From contig NZ_JAUSVR010000013.1 in the NCBI RefSeq assembly GCF_030814815.1, forward strand, positions 1-64,000: a DNA stretch of 64,000 nucleotides, read 5' to 3'. The position numbers and the translations under genes were made by a program. Below, one piece after another: positions 52,019 to 61,454 of the stretch. This DNA is from Ancylobacter amanitiformis. GTDB lineage: Bacteria > Pseudomonadota > Alphaproteobacteria > Rhizobiales > Xanthobacteraceae. How positions within the stretch are numbered: position 1 is the stretch's first letter; every line of letters begins with the position of its first letter. A model generated the notes under the pieces. The model ran no database searches. It was given only the letters and a program-made list of their open reading frames with translations, and was not told the origin of the DNA.

Positions 52019-53470
52019 TCAGGTCAGCGCGACGGCCACAGCGGCCGGAACGCGGTTATACACGTCGTCGAGGCGCACGATGTCGTCCTCGCCGAGATAG
52101 GAGCCGACCTGCACCTCGATGAGTTCGAGCGGGATGCGTCCCGGATTGGTCAGGCGATGGACCGCGCCGAGCGGGATGTAGGTCGATTCGTTTTCCTGCA
52201 GCATGAACACCTTCTCGTTCACCGTGACCTCGGCCGTGCCGTGCACGACGATCCAGTGTTCCGAGCGGTGGTGGTGCTTCTGCAGCGAAAGGCGCTCGCC
52301 GGGATCGACGATGATCTTCTTCACCCGGAAGCGGCCACCGAGATTGATGGTCTCGTAGCTGCCCCAGGGGCGGTGCATCCGCGGGTGCTCATGGGCCTCG
52401 TTGCGCCGCTCGGCCTTGAGCGCGGAGACGAGGTGCTTGACCTCCTCGGAACGCTCGGACGGCATGACCAGCACGGCATCGCCCGTCGCGACGATCGAGA
52501 GGCCGCTCACGCCGATCGCCGCGATCAGCGGCCCGTCGGAATGGACATAGCAATTCTCGGTGTCGATCATCCGCACCGGGCCGCGCTGGGCATTGCCGGA
52601 CGCGTCCGTCTCGGCGATCTCGCGCATCGCGTTCCAGCTGCCGACATCGGACCAGGGGAAGCTGCCCTCGACCACGGCGGCGCGGCTGGTGCGCTCCAGC
52701 ACGGCATAGTCGATCGACAGGCTCGGGGCGGCGTGGAAATCGGCACCCAGCCGGCAGAAGCCGAGGTCGCTCTTGGCATTGCCGAGGGCGCGGCGCACCG
52801 CGTCGACGATCTCGGGCTCGAAGCTCTCGGCCTCCTCCAGCATCACATGCGCGGGGAACAGGAAATTGCCCGAGTTCCAGAGATAGCCGGCTTCGATATA
52901 GTCGCGCGCCTTCTCGACGCTCGGCTTCTCGGCGAAGGCCTCGACAAGGGCGGCTGTACCCCCGTTCAGCGCGGCGCCGCGGCGTATATAGCCATAGGAG
53001 GTGCGCGGCTCGGTCGGCGTGATGCCGAAGGTGACGATATGGCCGAGATCGGCGGCACCGACCGCCTTGCGGCAGGCCTCGTGAAACGCGAACGTGTCGC
53101 CGATGACGTGGTCGGCCGCGAGCACCAGCAGTGTCGCCTCCGTTCCGTGCAGGCGCTGGGCGAGCAGCGTCGCCGCCAGCAGGGCGGGCGCCGAATCGCG
53201 CCGCGCCGGCTCCAGCAGCACGGTCGGCTCGATGCCGATGTCGCGCGCCTGGCGCTGGGCGAAGAAGCGGAATTCCTCATTGGTCACGATGATCGGCGAG
53301 GCGAACGTCTCGCCCGGCGCGACGCGCTGCAACGTGTCCTGATAGAGCGTCGCGCCCGAGGTCGAGAGCGGCAGGAACTGCTTGGGCAGGGAATCGCGCG
53401 AGATCGGCCAGAGCCGGGTGCCGGATCCACCCGCGAGAATGACAGGGACGATCTTGGAGCCAGCGGCCAT
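52019..53470 (-). CDS. manC: Mannose-1-phosphate guanylyltransferase / mannose-6-phosphate isomerase
   Basis: 483 residues, bifunctional type II PMI-GMP. N-terminal nucleotidyltransferase: VILAGGSGTRLWPISRDSLP with KQFL, then LVLAADHVIGD. C-terminal cupin isomerase domain: MHRPWGSYETINLGGRF, LSLQKHHHRSEHWIVV. It supplies GDP-mannose for mannosylated, fucosylated or alginate-like glycans. It is the first gene of the minus-strand operon manC - pyruvyl transferase - glycosyltransferase, behind an AT-rich promoter region. Confidence 0.93.
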   Translation of the reverse strand: MAAGSKIVPVILAGGSGTRLWPISRDSLPKQFLPLSTSGATLYQDTLQRVAPGETFASPIIVTNEEFRFFAQRQARDIGIEPTVLLEPARRDSAPALLAATLLAQRLHGTEATLLVLAADHVIGDTFAFHEACRKAVGAADLGHIVTFGITPTEPRTSYGYIRRGAALNGGTAALVEAFAEKPSVEKARDYIEAGYLWNSGNFLFPAHVMLEEAESFEPEIVDAVRRALGNAKSDLGFCRLGADFHAAPSLSIDYAVLERTSRAAVVEGSFPWSDVGSWNAMREIAETDASGNAQRGPVRMIDTENCYVHSDGPLIAAIGVSGLSIVATGDAVLVMPSERSEEVKHLVSALKAERRNEAHEHPRMHRPWGSYETINLGGRFRVKKIIVDPGERLSLQKHHHRSEHWIVVHGTAEVTVNEKVFMLQENESTYIPLGAVHRLTNPGRIPLELIEVQVGSYLGEDDIVRLDDVYNRVPAAVAVALT

Positions 53471-53672
53471 CGATTGCTCTCCTCACATGGGGGAAGGTGA
53501 TGTTCGGTAGATCGACTTGATCATATACCGGCACTTCGCACTTGCGAGATAGTATACACGAGACAAAATACGTCAACACAAATGTCGTTTTTGAAATTAC
53601 TCCAATATTTGTTAGCTATTATTTCTCAATTTCGAAGAAAAATCACTCAATACGCAAAATGATACCTTGCGT
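53471..53672. promoter_or_regulatory. AT-rich promoter region ahead of manC
   Basis: Unlike the flanking genes this 200-base gap is strongly AT-rich (e.g. the run at 53575-53660). It separates the SDR stop from the manC start on the same strand and most likely carries the manC promoter. I cannot assign exact -35/-10 elements. AT-rich gaps around polysaccharide genes are often bound by nucleoid silencers (inference). Confidence 0.5.
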
Positions 53673-54488
53673 CTATTTTGCTATAGGCACGCCATCGGGT
53701 GTTGAGGCGGCATCAACCGGCCGAATATTTGCCGCGAAGAACCGTTGCAGCACGGCGTCCCGCACCATCGCCGGCACGCAGCGCCCGAGCCCGATGAGGG
53801 CGACCAGCGGCCACGGAAACGCGATGGAGCGCGCCCCGCGATCGCTGGCATGGGCGATGGCGGCCGCGGCCCGTTCCGCGCTCCATTCCAGCGGGCGCCA
53901 GCCGCGATAATCGCGGCTCATGCCGGTGGAAATGAAGCCGGGACAGGCCAGCGTGAGGCGCACGCCCGCGGCCGCCAGCACCGGGCGGAGTGCCTCGCCA
54001 AAGGCAATGAGGCCGGCCTTGGTGGCGCTATAGGTCGGCTGGTCCGGCAGCGGCATGCGCCCCGCCAGCGAGGCGACCAGCACCACGCGCCCGGTCCCGC
54101 GCGCGCGCATCGGGTCTATGAGCGGCAGCACCGTCGCCACCGCGCCCTCGAAATTGGTGCGGATCTGCGCCAGCACCTCGTCAAGCCGCTCCGCCTGCCC
54201 CTCGCGACCGAGGCTCGCCTCGACGCCGGCATTGGCGATGACGGTGTCGATCGGCGTGCGCGCGTCGATCTCGGCAATGAGTGGCGCGAGCGCCTCGCTC
54301 GCGCGCACGTCCATCGGCACGACGCGGACCGTGGCCCCGCGCGCGCGGCATTCCAGCGCCACCCGCTCCAGCCGCGCCGCATCGCGGGCGATGAGAACCA
54401 GCGCGATGGCCGGCGCGGCATAGTGGCGGGCCAGCGCGGCGCCGAGGCCGCTGGACGCGCCGGTGATGAGGATGTGGCGCGCGCTCAT
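53673..54488 (-). CDS. SDR, RkpH-like
   Basis: 271 residues. Classical SDR: LITGASSGLGAALARHY, VIANAGVEASLG, Ser in VVLVASLAGRM and Tyr-Lys in TYSATKAGLIAFGEAL. The C-terminal hydrophobic segment (FPWPLVALIGLGRCVPAMV) suggests membrane association. Order and type match RkpH, an SDR of the rhizobial rkp-1 region that helps build the K-antigen lipid carrier; that identity is inference from context. It overlaps the capsule gene stop by 4 bases. Confidence 0.78.
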   Translation of the reverse strand: MSARHILITGASSGLGAALARHYAAPAIALVLIARDAARLERVALECRARGATVRVVPMDVRASEALAPLIAEIDARTPIDTVIANAGVEASLGREGQAERLDEVLAQIRTNFEGAVATVLPLIDPMRARGTGRVVLVASLAGRMPLPDQPTYSATKAGLIAFGEALRPVLAAAGVRLTLACPGFISTGMSRDYRGWRPLEWSAERAAAAIAHASDRGARSIAFPWPLVALIGLGRCVPAMVRDAVLQRFFAANIRPVDAASTPDGVPIAK

Positions 54489-55897
54489 GCCGGCTGCGCC
54501 TCCCCGGTCATCCGGTCACCGGCCATCCGGTCATCGGCCGCTTCATCCTGTGCCGCCCGATCTTCCGCCACGCGATCCTCGGTGGCCATGCGGGCGACGA
54601 GGCCCTCGACCGCCTGCGCGATCGATTCCGGCGCGAAGAAGCCGCCGGCAATCTGCGTGCGTGCCAGCACGACCCGGCAATAGGCCCGCACAAGCGCGGG
54701 ATCGGGCGGCGGCGGCGCGGTCCAGAAGGCATCGAGCGCGCCCTGATGGGCAAGGCCCGGCATGTCGTAGGTGGCGCGACCGAGAACCTTGAGCGGCCGG
54801 CCATGCCGGAGCGCGGCGATCGCCGTGGTCGAATTGACCAGCACCACCCCGGCGCTGCGCGCCACCAGCGTATCGATGTCGCCATTTTCGAGGAACAGCA
54901 CGCGCCCCTTGAGCCCGTGCGCGTCGATGAGGCGCGCGATCATGTGGCGCGTGGCCGGCAGGCGCGTATCATAGGGATGCCGCTTCACCACGAGGCGGGC
55001 GGCTTTCGGCGCTGTCGCGGCGAAGGAAGCCAGCACCCGTTGCGCCACCTCCTCCACCGAGCCGAAGCTGGAATGGACGCGCATCTGGAAGTCGCCTTCC
55101 AGTTGCAGCGGCAGCAGGAAATAGGTCGCGCGCCCGACCAGCGCCGCCTGCGCCAGACGGTCGCGCTCGCGGGCGGCGGCGGCATTGAACCAGCGCACCA
55201 GCCAGCCCGCATAATCCACCATCGGGTGCACCAGCGTGTGCCGCTGGTAGCGCGCGAAGAACGGCGCCAGCGCGGCATGGCCGGCGTGCCAGGCGACATC
55301 CCAGGCGGCGCGGCGGGCGAAAGGCTCGCTCACCGCCCCGCGCGGGCGCACCGGCTCGGGGGTCTCGCCGGCCGCCGCGCGCAGGCGCTCCGGCGTGCGC
55401 GGCAAATCGGAATGGGCATTCACGCCATGGCGCTCACGGGTGATCCAGCCAGGGCGGAAATAGCCTTCCTCCAGCAGATGCAGCCCGATGCCGCGCACCC
55501 GCGCGGCGGATACGGCCGGCACATGATAGGGCCGGCAATCGCCGAACAGCACGAGATCGCTCACGCCCTGCTCGGCCATGAGCCGCGCGACATAAGCCGG
55601 CCAATCCTCCAGCCGCCCGCGATAGAGCCGCGCGCGACCCGGCCAGAATACCAGATCGCCGCCGCATAGATGCACCTTGACGATGCGCGCGCCGCGCCGG
55701 CGCAGCGCCTGCGCGAGCCGGTAGGCAAAGGGCGAGGCCGGGCCCTGCAGGAACAGGAAGCAGCGGCCGGCCAGACCCGGCGCGGCGACAGCGGGGGTGT
55801 CACTCGCCGCATCGACACGCAGCCCCGCCCCCTGCAGCCCCATCCTCTCGAAGGCGGCGTCGGGCCTTTCGACGCGGTTCACCGCCGCGCGGCTCAA
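54485..55897 (-). CDS. Capsule polysaccharide protein, KpsS/RkpJ-like
   Basis: 470 residues. The sequence FLFLQGPASPFAYRLAQALR, then VKVHLCGGDLVFWPG, RLMAEQGVSDLVLFGDCRPY, GLHLLEEGYFRPGWITRERH (the LEEGYxRP motif) and VNSTTAIAALRHGRPLKVLG matches KpsS/LipB capsule proteins, which add the Kdo linker to the phospholipid anchor of capsule. In rhizobia the equivalent is RkpJ. It starts at a TTG overlapping the previous stop (TTGA); GTG at 55882 is an alternative. The last 30 residues are low-complexity (DRMAGDRMTGE). Confidence 0.85.
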   Translation of the reverse strand: MSRAAVNRVERPDAAFERMGLQGAGLRVDAASDTPAVAAPGLAGRCFLFLQGPASPFAYRLAQALRRRGARIVKVHLCGGDLVFWPGRARLYRGRLEDWPAYVARLMAEQGVSDLVLFGDCRPYHVPAVSAARVRGIGLHLLEEGYFRPGWITRERHGVNAHSDLPRTPERLRAAAGETPEPVRPRGAVSEPFARRAAWDVAWHAGHAALAPFFARYQRHTLVHPMVDYAGWLVRWFNAAAARERDRLAQAALVGRATYFLLPLQLEGDFQMRVHSSFGSVEEVAQRVLASFAATAPKAARLVVKRHPYDTRLPATRHMIARLIDAHGLKGRVLFLENGDIDTLVARSAGVVLVNSTTAIAALRHGRPLKVLGRATYDMPGLAHQGALDAFWTAPPPPDPALVRAYCRVVLARTQIAGGFFAPESIAQAVEGLVARMATEDRVAEDRAAQDEAADDRMAGDRMTGEAQPA

Positions 55898-58128
55898 TAG
55901 TCGATCCTGTCGACGATTTCCGGCGGCAATGCCCAGGAGGTCGCCTCCGGCGACACCGCGAGCGGCATGGGGAAGGCGCGGATCAGCGGGCCGTCATCAT
56001 AGATCAGGGGTTGCCACTTGCCATGCACCCAGGCCAGCACGGCGTTCCAGTCGGTGGCGCGGGAGCGGTCGAGGCAATAGGAGGACAGGGTGCTGCGCCC
56101 GACGCCGGAATAGAAATCGCGCATGCGATGGTCGATCTGATGCTGCGGGTTGCCGAGTTCCAGCATGCGCCCCTCGCCATCGCCATAGGTGGCGAACCAC
56201 GCGCAGGGGATGCCGTAGGTCTCCGAGAGCACGAGCCCGTGCAGGCTGGTGGAGACGATGGCGCGGCAGGAAACGATTTCCGCCACCTTGGCCTTCATGC
56301 CCTCCGGGGTCGGCGGGCAATGGGTGTTGATGAGGCGGATGCGGCCCTTGAAGTCGTCGGGGATGCCGTAGCGTTTCAGCGTGGGCTTCACCAGCGCCTC
56401 GGGCGTGCGGTCCTCCAGCTCGGTGATGTGGAGGATGACGCCGAGATCGTGCGTCTTCTCCACGTCCTTCATCGGCCAGAATCGCGGCAGCATCCACACC
56501 GGATCGCCGAACACGTCCGGCACCTGCATGCCGGCGGCGCGCAATGTGCGGGCGCTGTTGGGGCCGCGCAGCGCGTGGATATGGAAATCGGTATCGGAGG
56601 GGCGCACATAGCCGCGCACCAGCGGATCAACCGGGTTGCGCTCGGCATCGACCCCGGTGCCCCAGAAATGCAGCACGCCGTTGCGCTGGTTATGGCCGAT
56701 CGTGCCCACCGCCACCATGCGCTCGATGGGCTGGTCGAAGCCGGCGCGCCGCACGGTAACGCCCGCCATGCCCGCCACGATCAGCGCGCTCAGCGTATCC
56801 CCGAGATTGGCGTGCGGCGATTCACGCGTCGTCGCCGCCCAGGACAGGGGAATGGAAATTCGGTCCGCATTCATGCGCAGCAGGGTGGCAACCTCGGGCG
56901 ACATGGCCCGCGAGCCGCCCTTCACCTCCGCCACGACAGCCGGCACCCGCTGCGAGGCCGCCAGACGTATCACCGTTTCGCCGGTCCGCATCCCGTTCAA
57001 CTCCTTAGCCGGCGCCGTAACAGCGGCGGATGTCGCGCTCGACTGTGCCTCGTTCGAACTGGCCTCGACCATCGGGGCCCCTTCCTCGTCGCGGTCCTGC
57101 TGGCGCAGCAGCGCCACGTCATGCTGCAGCACCAGCCCCTTCACGACCGGATGATCCCAGATGCTCCGGCCCGATGGCGCCTTGAGCGGCGACGGCGAGA
57201 AGGGAAAGGTCTCGATCAGCCGGTCGGCCTCGAAATGCGCCGGCTCCCAGGAGCGGTCCACCGCATCCATCACCGCCTGCCAGTCGGTCGGCAGGCCGCG
57301 GTCCTGGAAATAGGCGGGCACGTGCCGCCGCCCGAGGCCGAGATAGAGATCCACCATGCGCAGGTCCGCCGGCCCGTCCGGATCCAGATCCAGCCGGCCG
57401 AGGCCGCGCGGCTCCGACAGCGGGGGAAAATACAGGCAGGGAATGCCATAGGCCTCGGCGACGACCAGCCCGTGCATGCTCATCGAGACGATCCGCTCGC
57501 AGGCGAGGATCTCGTCCAGCTTGGCCTTCAGCGCGGGCACGCCAAGCGGCGTGACGGTGGTGATGAGATGGACATCGCCCTGGAACGCCTCGGGAATGCG
57601 ATAGCGCACGAAAGCGGGTTGCGGCCGCGCCTCGTAAGAGCGGTCGACCAGTTCGGACAGGTGCAGGATGACGCCCAGCTTCCACTTCTTGCGGATGCGC
57701 GGACGATAGAAGCGCGGCAGCAGCCAGGCCGGATCGCCATAGACGCCGGGCCGCGGCCCGCCATTGCTCATCAGCCGCTCGGCCACCGGCCCGCTCGTGG
57801 CATGCAGCACGATGCCGTCATGGCCCGTGGGCGCGAAGGCGACGCGCCGGTCGACCGGGGCCGAGGGGTTTCGCCAGGGCGAGCAGCCGGTGCCCCACAC
57901 ATGCACCTCGCCGCCCTCGAACGTGTGGCCGATCGCCCCGATCGCCGACATGCGGACCGAGCGGGACTTGGCCGGCACGCGCCGCACCGGGACCCCCCCG
58001 ACCATCGCCGTCATCACCGGGCTGAGGGCATCCTCGAAATTCAGATAGTCCATGAGGGTGGTCGAACCGGCCCAGCCGAGTCTCACCTCGCCCTCGGCCT
58101 GTACGATGGCGTCCAGCGGTGCCTTCAT
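55894..58128 (-). CDS. Tandem polysaccharide pyruvyl-transferase-like protein (two domains)
   Basis: 744 residues containing two copies of the pyruvyl-transferase-like fold. Copy 1 (about 10-345): NFEDALSPVMTAMVGGVPV, VWGTGCSPWRNP, LHATSGPVAERL, YGDPAWLLPRFY, SMHGLVVAEAYGIPCLYFP. Copy 2 (about 410-744): NLGDTLSALIVAGMAGVTV, FWGTGVDAERNP, IHALRGPNSARTL, FGDPVWMLPRFW, SLHGLVLSETYGIPCAWFA. They are joined by a low-complexity linker (EASSNEAQSSATSAAV). Both resemble the single-domain protein at 50907. First gene of the tandem-PPT - KpsS - SDR operon. Confidence 0.85.
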   Translation of the reverse strand: MKAPLDAIVQAEGEVRLGWAGSTTLMDYLNFEDALSPVMTAMVGGVPVRRVPAKSRSVRMSAIGAIGHTFEGGEVHVWGTGCSPWRNPSAPVDRRVAFAPTGHDGIVLHATSGPVAERLMSNGGPRPGVYGDPAWLLPRFYRPRIRKKWKLGVILHLSELVDRSYEARPQPAFVRYRIPEAFQGDVHLITTVTPLGVPALKAKLDEILACERIVSMSMHGLVVAEAYGIPCLYFPPLSEPRGLGRLDLDPDGPADLRMVDLYLGLGRRHVPAYFQDRGLPTDWQAVMDAVDRSWEPAHFEADRLIETFPFSPSPLKAPSGRSIWDHPVVKGLVLQHDVALLRQQDRDEEGAPMVEASSNEAQSSATSAAVTAPAKELNGMRTGETVIRLAASQRVPAVVAEVKGGSRAMSPEVATLLRMNADRISIPLSWAATTRESPHANLGDTLSALIVAGMAGVTVRRAGFDQPIERMVAVGTIGHNQRNGVLHFWGTGVDAERNPVDPLVRGYVRPSDTDFHIHALRGPNSARTLRAAGMQVPDVFGDPVWMLPRFWPMKDVEKTHDLGVILHITELEDRTPEALVKPTLKRYGIPDDFKGRIRLINTHCPPTPEGMKAKVAEIVSCRAIVSTSLHGLVLSETYGIPCAWFATYGDGEGRMLELGNPQHQIDHRMRDFYSGVGRSTLSSYCLDRSRATDWNAVLAWVHGKWQPLIYDDGPLIRAFPMPLAVSPEATSWALPPEIVDRIDY

Positions 58129-58817
58129 ACTACCTCACGAATTTAAAGCAATTTCAAAATATCTACGTCGCATCGCCTCACATTCGGCGCCGCGTGAATA
58201 GTAGAATGATCATTTTCTTCGCCTCTGTCCACTCCACCACAACTATTTACTGTTTTTGAAACTTCCGGACCTCGCGGGAGTTGAATGCTCGCGGGCGCAT
58301 CCCCTGCATCCGGAACGCCGCTTGCGGCAGGGATCCGCTCCCTGCGCAGAACCGCCCGCCTTCCCGCCAGCATCGCTCGCATGTCGGCTACGCGTCGGGC
58401 GCGCGCCACCTGCGCAGCCATGCTGCGATGCGGCAGACGGCGCATTCTGCGCGGTGCCACCCAATGGGGCGATACAAAATTTCTATAGAACCTTTTGCAA
58501 ACCAATCGAAAATCCACGTTGTTGCCCCATTGTGGTGAGTCTATACGGGCCAACAACCGATCATTTTTTGATCTTATATCGATATCGAATTCATTCGAAA
58601 TTCGATACATTAATATTTTAGAGTGCAATTACTTGAAAACAATGGTCTTAAAATACCATTTCCGCGAGGTATTGACGAAATACTACATAAAATAGCATCT
58701 AGACATCGCTTCGCTTTTGATGCTGCAATGCACATCTCGCGAAATATCTAAAGGCGATCTGGCTGAACTCGGAGACTGTTCCCGCGCCAGATCGCCCACC
58801 AAGGAAACGGGTGGCTC
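58129..58817. promoter_or_regulatory. Long AT-rich divergent intergenic region
   Basis: About 690 bases between divergent polysaccharide genes. No protein-like frame is seen in either direction. The parts at 58130-58260 and 58480-58750 are much more AT-rich than the genome. It must hold promoters for both directions; the hairpin at 58753-58796 precedes the glycosyltransferase start. Confidence 0.55.
58753..58796 (+). promoter_or_regulatory. Leader hairpin directly upstream of the glycosyltransferase start
   Basis: Perfect 11-bp stem GGCGATCTGGC / GCCAGATCGCC around a 22-base loop, ending 21 bases before the ATG at 58818 and just ahead of the AAGGAAAC ribosome-binding stretch. It has no T-run, so a translational or transcript-stability role, or a protein-binding inverted repeat, is as likely as attenuation. 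Confidence 0.5.
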
Positions 58818-61352
58818 ATGAATCTCGAAGCCTTCGGACGTCAGACAGGGCGCGATTTCGGCCAGACAAGCTTCGCTTCACTGGCCGAGAACCTGCGCGA
58901 GCGTCATGCGAGCGGCGATGACAGCAGGCCCGAAGATCAACTTCAGAGTGCATGGAAGCTGGCTGATTCGCGCCACAATTACTTACGAATTGCAAATGAC
59001 GAACACATCGTCGGCGGCGTCTTCGTCGAGGGCGGACAGTGCATCGCCTGGGGCTTCAACCGGGCCGACCTGCTGAAGCCGGTAACGCTGCGCCTGGTGG
59101 TGGACGGGGCGACCGTGTTCGAACGCACGACCTCCCCGGAGGCGCTCATGCCGATACACCCCACCGGCTACCTGCTCGCCGGGCACCGGCAGATACGCCT
59201 CACCATCGACGGCGCGGGCGCCGCGGCCCCCGCCTTCGACGCGCAGGACTACTGGGCCGACGCCGAGACCCGCGAGGATCTCGCCAACTTCATCATCGGC
59301 ATCGCCGACAGCGCTCGCGCGGGGCGCCTGCACCATCTGGTGTGGCACGAGATTCCCAACGTGACGCGGCGGCTGGAGACCTCCGACGAGCCGCCGGCGC
59401 GGTGGCGTGCCTCGACCTATACGCGCTACATGGCGGACCGCCTCGGCCTGCAGGGCAAGCTCTCGGGCGGCCAGTCGGTGGCCAACTGGATCGTCTCCGA
59501 CGTCTTCGAGGACTGGTACAAGCGGCAGGTTTTCTGCCTCACCGACGAGATCCACGCGCTGCTCAGCGAACCGGTCATGAACCGGCGCGTGATGAAGCAC
59601 GAAATCAGCCTGACGCTGTTCGCCTTCTGGCGGCGGCATTACCCGCATGTCGACATCTTCACGGACGATGGCTTGCGGCTGGTGCAGTACAAGTTCGCCA
59701 CCGCGCCCTATATCTCCGACAAGAACAACGTGAAGCTGGTCTCGGAAGGCCTGCGGCGCTCGCTCTCGGCCCCGGCCGACATGTACCGCAACCGGGAACT
59801 GCCCTGGAGCTGGTACTGGCTCTTCCTGCTGGAGGACCAGGGGCTCGGCAGCCGCATGCGCGAGGAGGGCTTCGTCCGCCTCACCAGCTTCAAGGAGGTC
59901 GCGCTCGACGTCACCCAGCCCGACCGCCTGTCCTTCGCCCCGCATATCTGGCGCGCCTATTGGGGGGCCGGCGGCACCTCCGCCTTCACCCGCTTCGACC
60001 TCGCGCTGATCTCGATCATCGCCGACACGCCCACTCCCGAACTGGCCATCGCCGAGCGCGGGGCGGATTTCTGGAGCGAGCGGCTGCGCAGCGACGTCTA
60101 CGCCCGCACGCCGCAGCTCTCGGTGCTGTCCGCCACCGGGCGGATCGAGGCGACGCCGGCCGTCATTGAGGACGAGGTGCCGCGCCGCGACCTCGTGATC
60201 ATCGGCTATGCCAACACGACAGGCGTGGGGCGCAACCTCGCCATGTTCACCGAGGCGCTGTCGGGCTTCAACCCGCTGGTGTTCAACGCCGATGACGGCG
60301 CCTGCCTCAACCCCGAGACCGGCTATGATCCGGCCATCGGCGTGCGCGCCCGCGTGGTGCTGCTCTGCATCAATGCCGACCGCGCGCCGGAGATGATCGC
60401 CCGCTTCGCCGGCATCTGCGAGGACGCCCACATCATCGGCTTCTATCTCTGGGAGAGCGACCGGCCGCCGGCCAACCACACGCTGGGCGCGCTGACCGTC
60501 GACGAGATCTGGGCGCCCAGCAACTATGTCGCGGATGCCTACGCCAAGATCACCTCGGTGCCGGTCAAGGTGGTGGACAAGGGGCTGCACGCGCCGCTGG
60601 CCTATACCCCCTTCCTCGACCGTTTCCGGCAGGACCCCTCGGAGTTCATCTTCCTCACCGCCGCCGAGTTCGGCTCCTCCATCGTGCGCAAGAACCCGCT
60701 CGACGTGGTCAAGGCGTTCCAGCGGGCATTCGATGGCAGCGACCTCAACGTGCGGCTCGTCATCAAGATCCGCGAGGTCACGCCCGGCCACTGGAGCAAC
60801 ATCGATTCATACTGGGAGGAAATCGAGGAGCGGATCGCCGGCGACGACCGGATCAGCATTCTCGAAGGCAACCTGACCCCGGAGGAATACTGGACGCTGC
60901 TGTGGACGGTCGACGCCATGGTGTCGCTGCACCGCTCGGAGGGCTTCGGCTACGTGATCGCCGACGCGATGTTCGCGGACAAGGCGGTGATCGTCTCCGA
61001 CTATTCCGGCTCGCAGGATTTCTGCGACGAGCAGACCGCCTTCCTCGTTCCCGTGCAGCAGACCCCGGCGCCGCCGGAATCGCTCGCCAGCCGCGGCTAT
61101 ATCGGCCAGTGGGGCATTCCCGATGTCGAGGCCGCCGCGCGCGCCATGTATCAGGCGGCGGAAGACGGCGACCTCAGGGCCATGCGCGCCCGCGCCGGCC
61201 AGGAGCGCGTGCTGCGCAAATACGACTTCACCAACTGGACGCAGGCGATTTCGGTCGAGATCGCCGAGCGGATCGAGCGCAGCCGTCGCAAGCTCGAGGA
61301 GACGGCGAACACGATCGCGCCGTCCGCGCCGGTGGCGACATCGCAATCGTAG
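58818..61352 (+). CDS. Large glycosyltransferase (GT4-like C-terminal domain)
   Basis: 844 residues. The first 450 residues are unfamiliar; they include YWADAETREDLANFIIGIAD and a segment rich in Trp/Tyr (LPWSWYWLFLLEDQG). From about 460 the protein is GT-B-like: VIIGYANTTGVGRNLAMFTE, IIGFYLWESDRPP, VDEIWAPSNYVADAYAK, then donor-binding motif HRSEGFGYVIADAMFADKAV. The N-terminal region resembles modules fused to glycosyltransferases in other alphaproteobacteria, of unknown role. Two open segments separate it from the PKS gene by 100 bases. Confidence 0.82.
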   Translation: MNLEAFGRQTGRDFGQTSFASLAENLRERHASGDDSRPEDQLQSAWKLADSRHNYLRIANDEHIVGGVFVEGGQCIAWGFNRADLLKPVTLRLVVDGATVFERTTSPEALMPIHPTGYLLAGHRQIRLTIDGAGAAAPAFDAQDYWADAETREDLANFIIGIADSARAGRLHHLVWHEIPNVTRRLETSDEPPARWRASTYTRYMADRLGLQGKLSGGQSVANWIVSDVFEDWYKRQVFCLTDEIHALLSEPVMNRRVMKHEISLTLFAFWRRHYPHVDIFTDDGLRLVQYKFATAPYISDKNNVKLVSEGLRRSLSAPADMYRNRELPWSWYWLFLLEDQGLGSRMREEGFVRLTSFKEVALDVTQPDRLSFAPHIWRAYWGAGGTSAFTRFDLALISIIADTPTPELAIAERGADFWSERLRSDVYARTPQLSVLSATGRIEATPAVIEDEVPRRDLVIIGYANTTGVGRNLAMFTEALSGFNPLVFNADDGACLNPETGYDPAIGVRARVVLLCINADRAPEMIARFAGICEDAHIIGFYLWESDRPPANHTLGALTVDEIWAPSNYVADAYAKITSVPVKVVDKGLHAPLAYTPFLDRFRQDPSEFIFLTAAEFGSSIVRKNPLDVVKAFQRAFDGSDLNVRLVIKIREVTPGHWSNIDSYWEEIEERIAGDDRISILEGNLTPEEYWTLLWTVDAMVSLHRSEGFGYVIADAMFADKAVIVSDYSGSQDFCDEQTAFLVPVQQTPAPPESLASRGYIGQWGIPDVEAAARAMYQAAEDGDLRAMRARAGQERVLRKYDFTNWTQAISVEIAERIERSRRKLEETANTIAPSAPVATSQS

Positions 61353-61454
61353 GACGCTCTCGGGGCGCCCGCGCGCCGTCGCCTCCGCGATGGCGCGCCA
61401 GCGCGCGGCGGATGAGCCGCTGCACAGCCGGACCTCGACGTCCGGCGCAGCCAA

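Noticed and set aside
58143..58628. 161-codon minus-strand frame and overlapping plus-strand frames
   Set aside because: They lie in AT-rich leader DNA, lack family features and conflict with each other.
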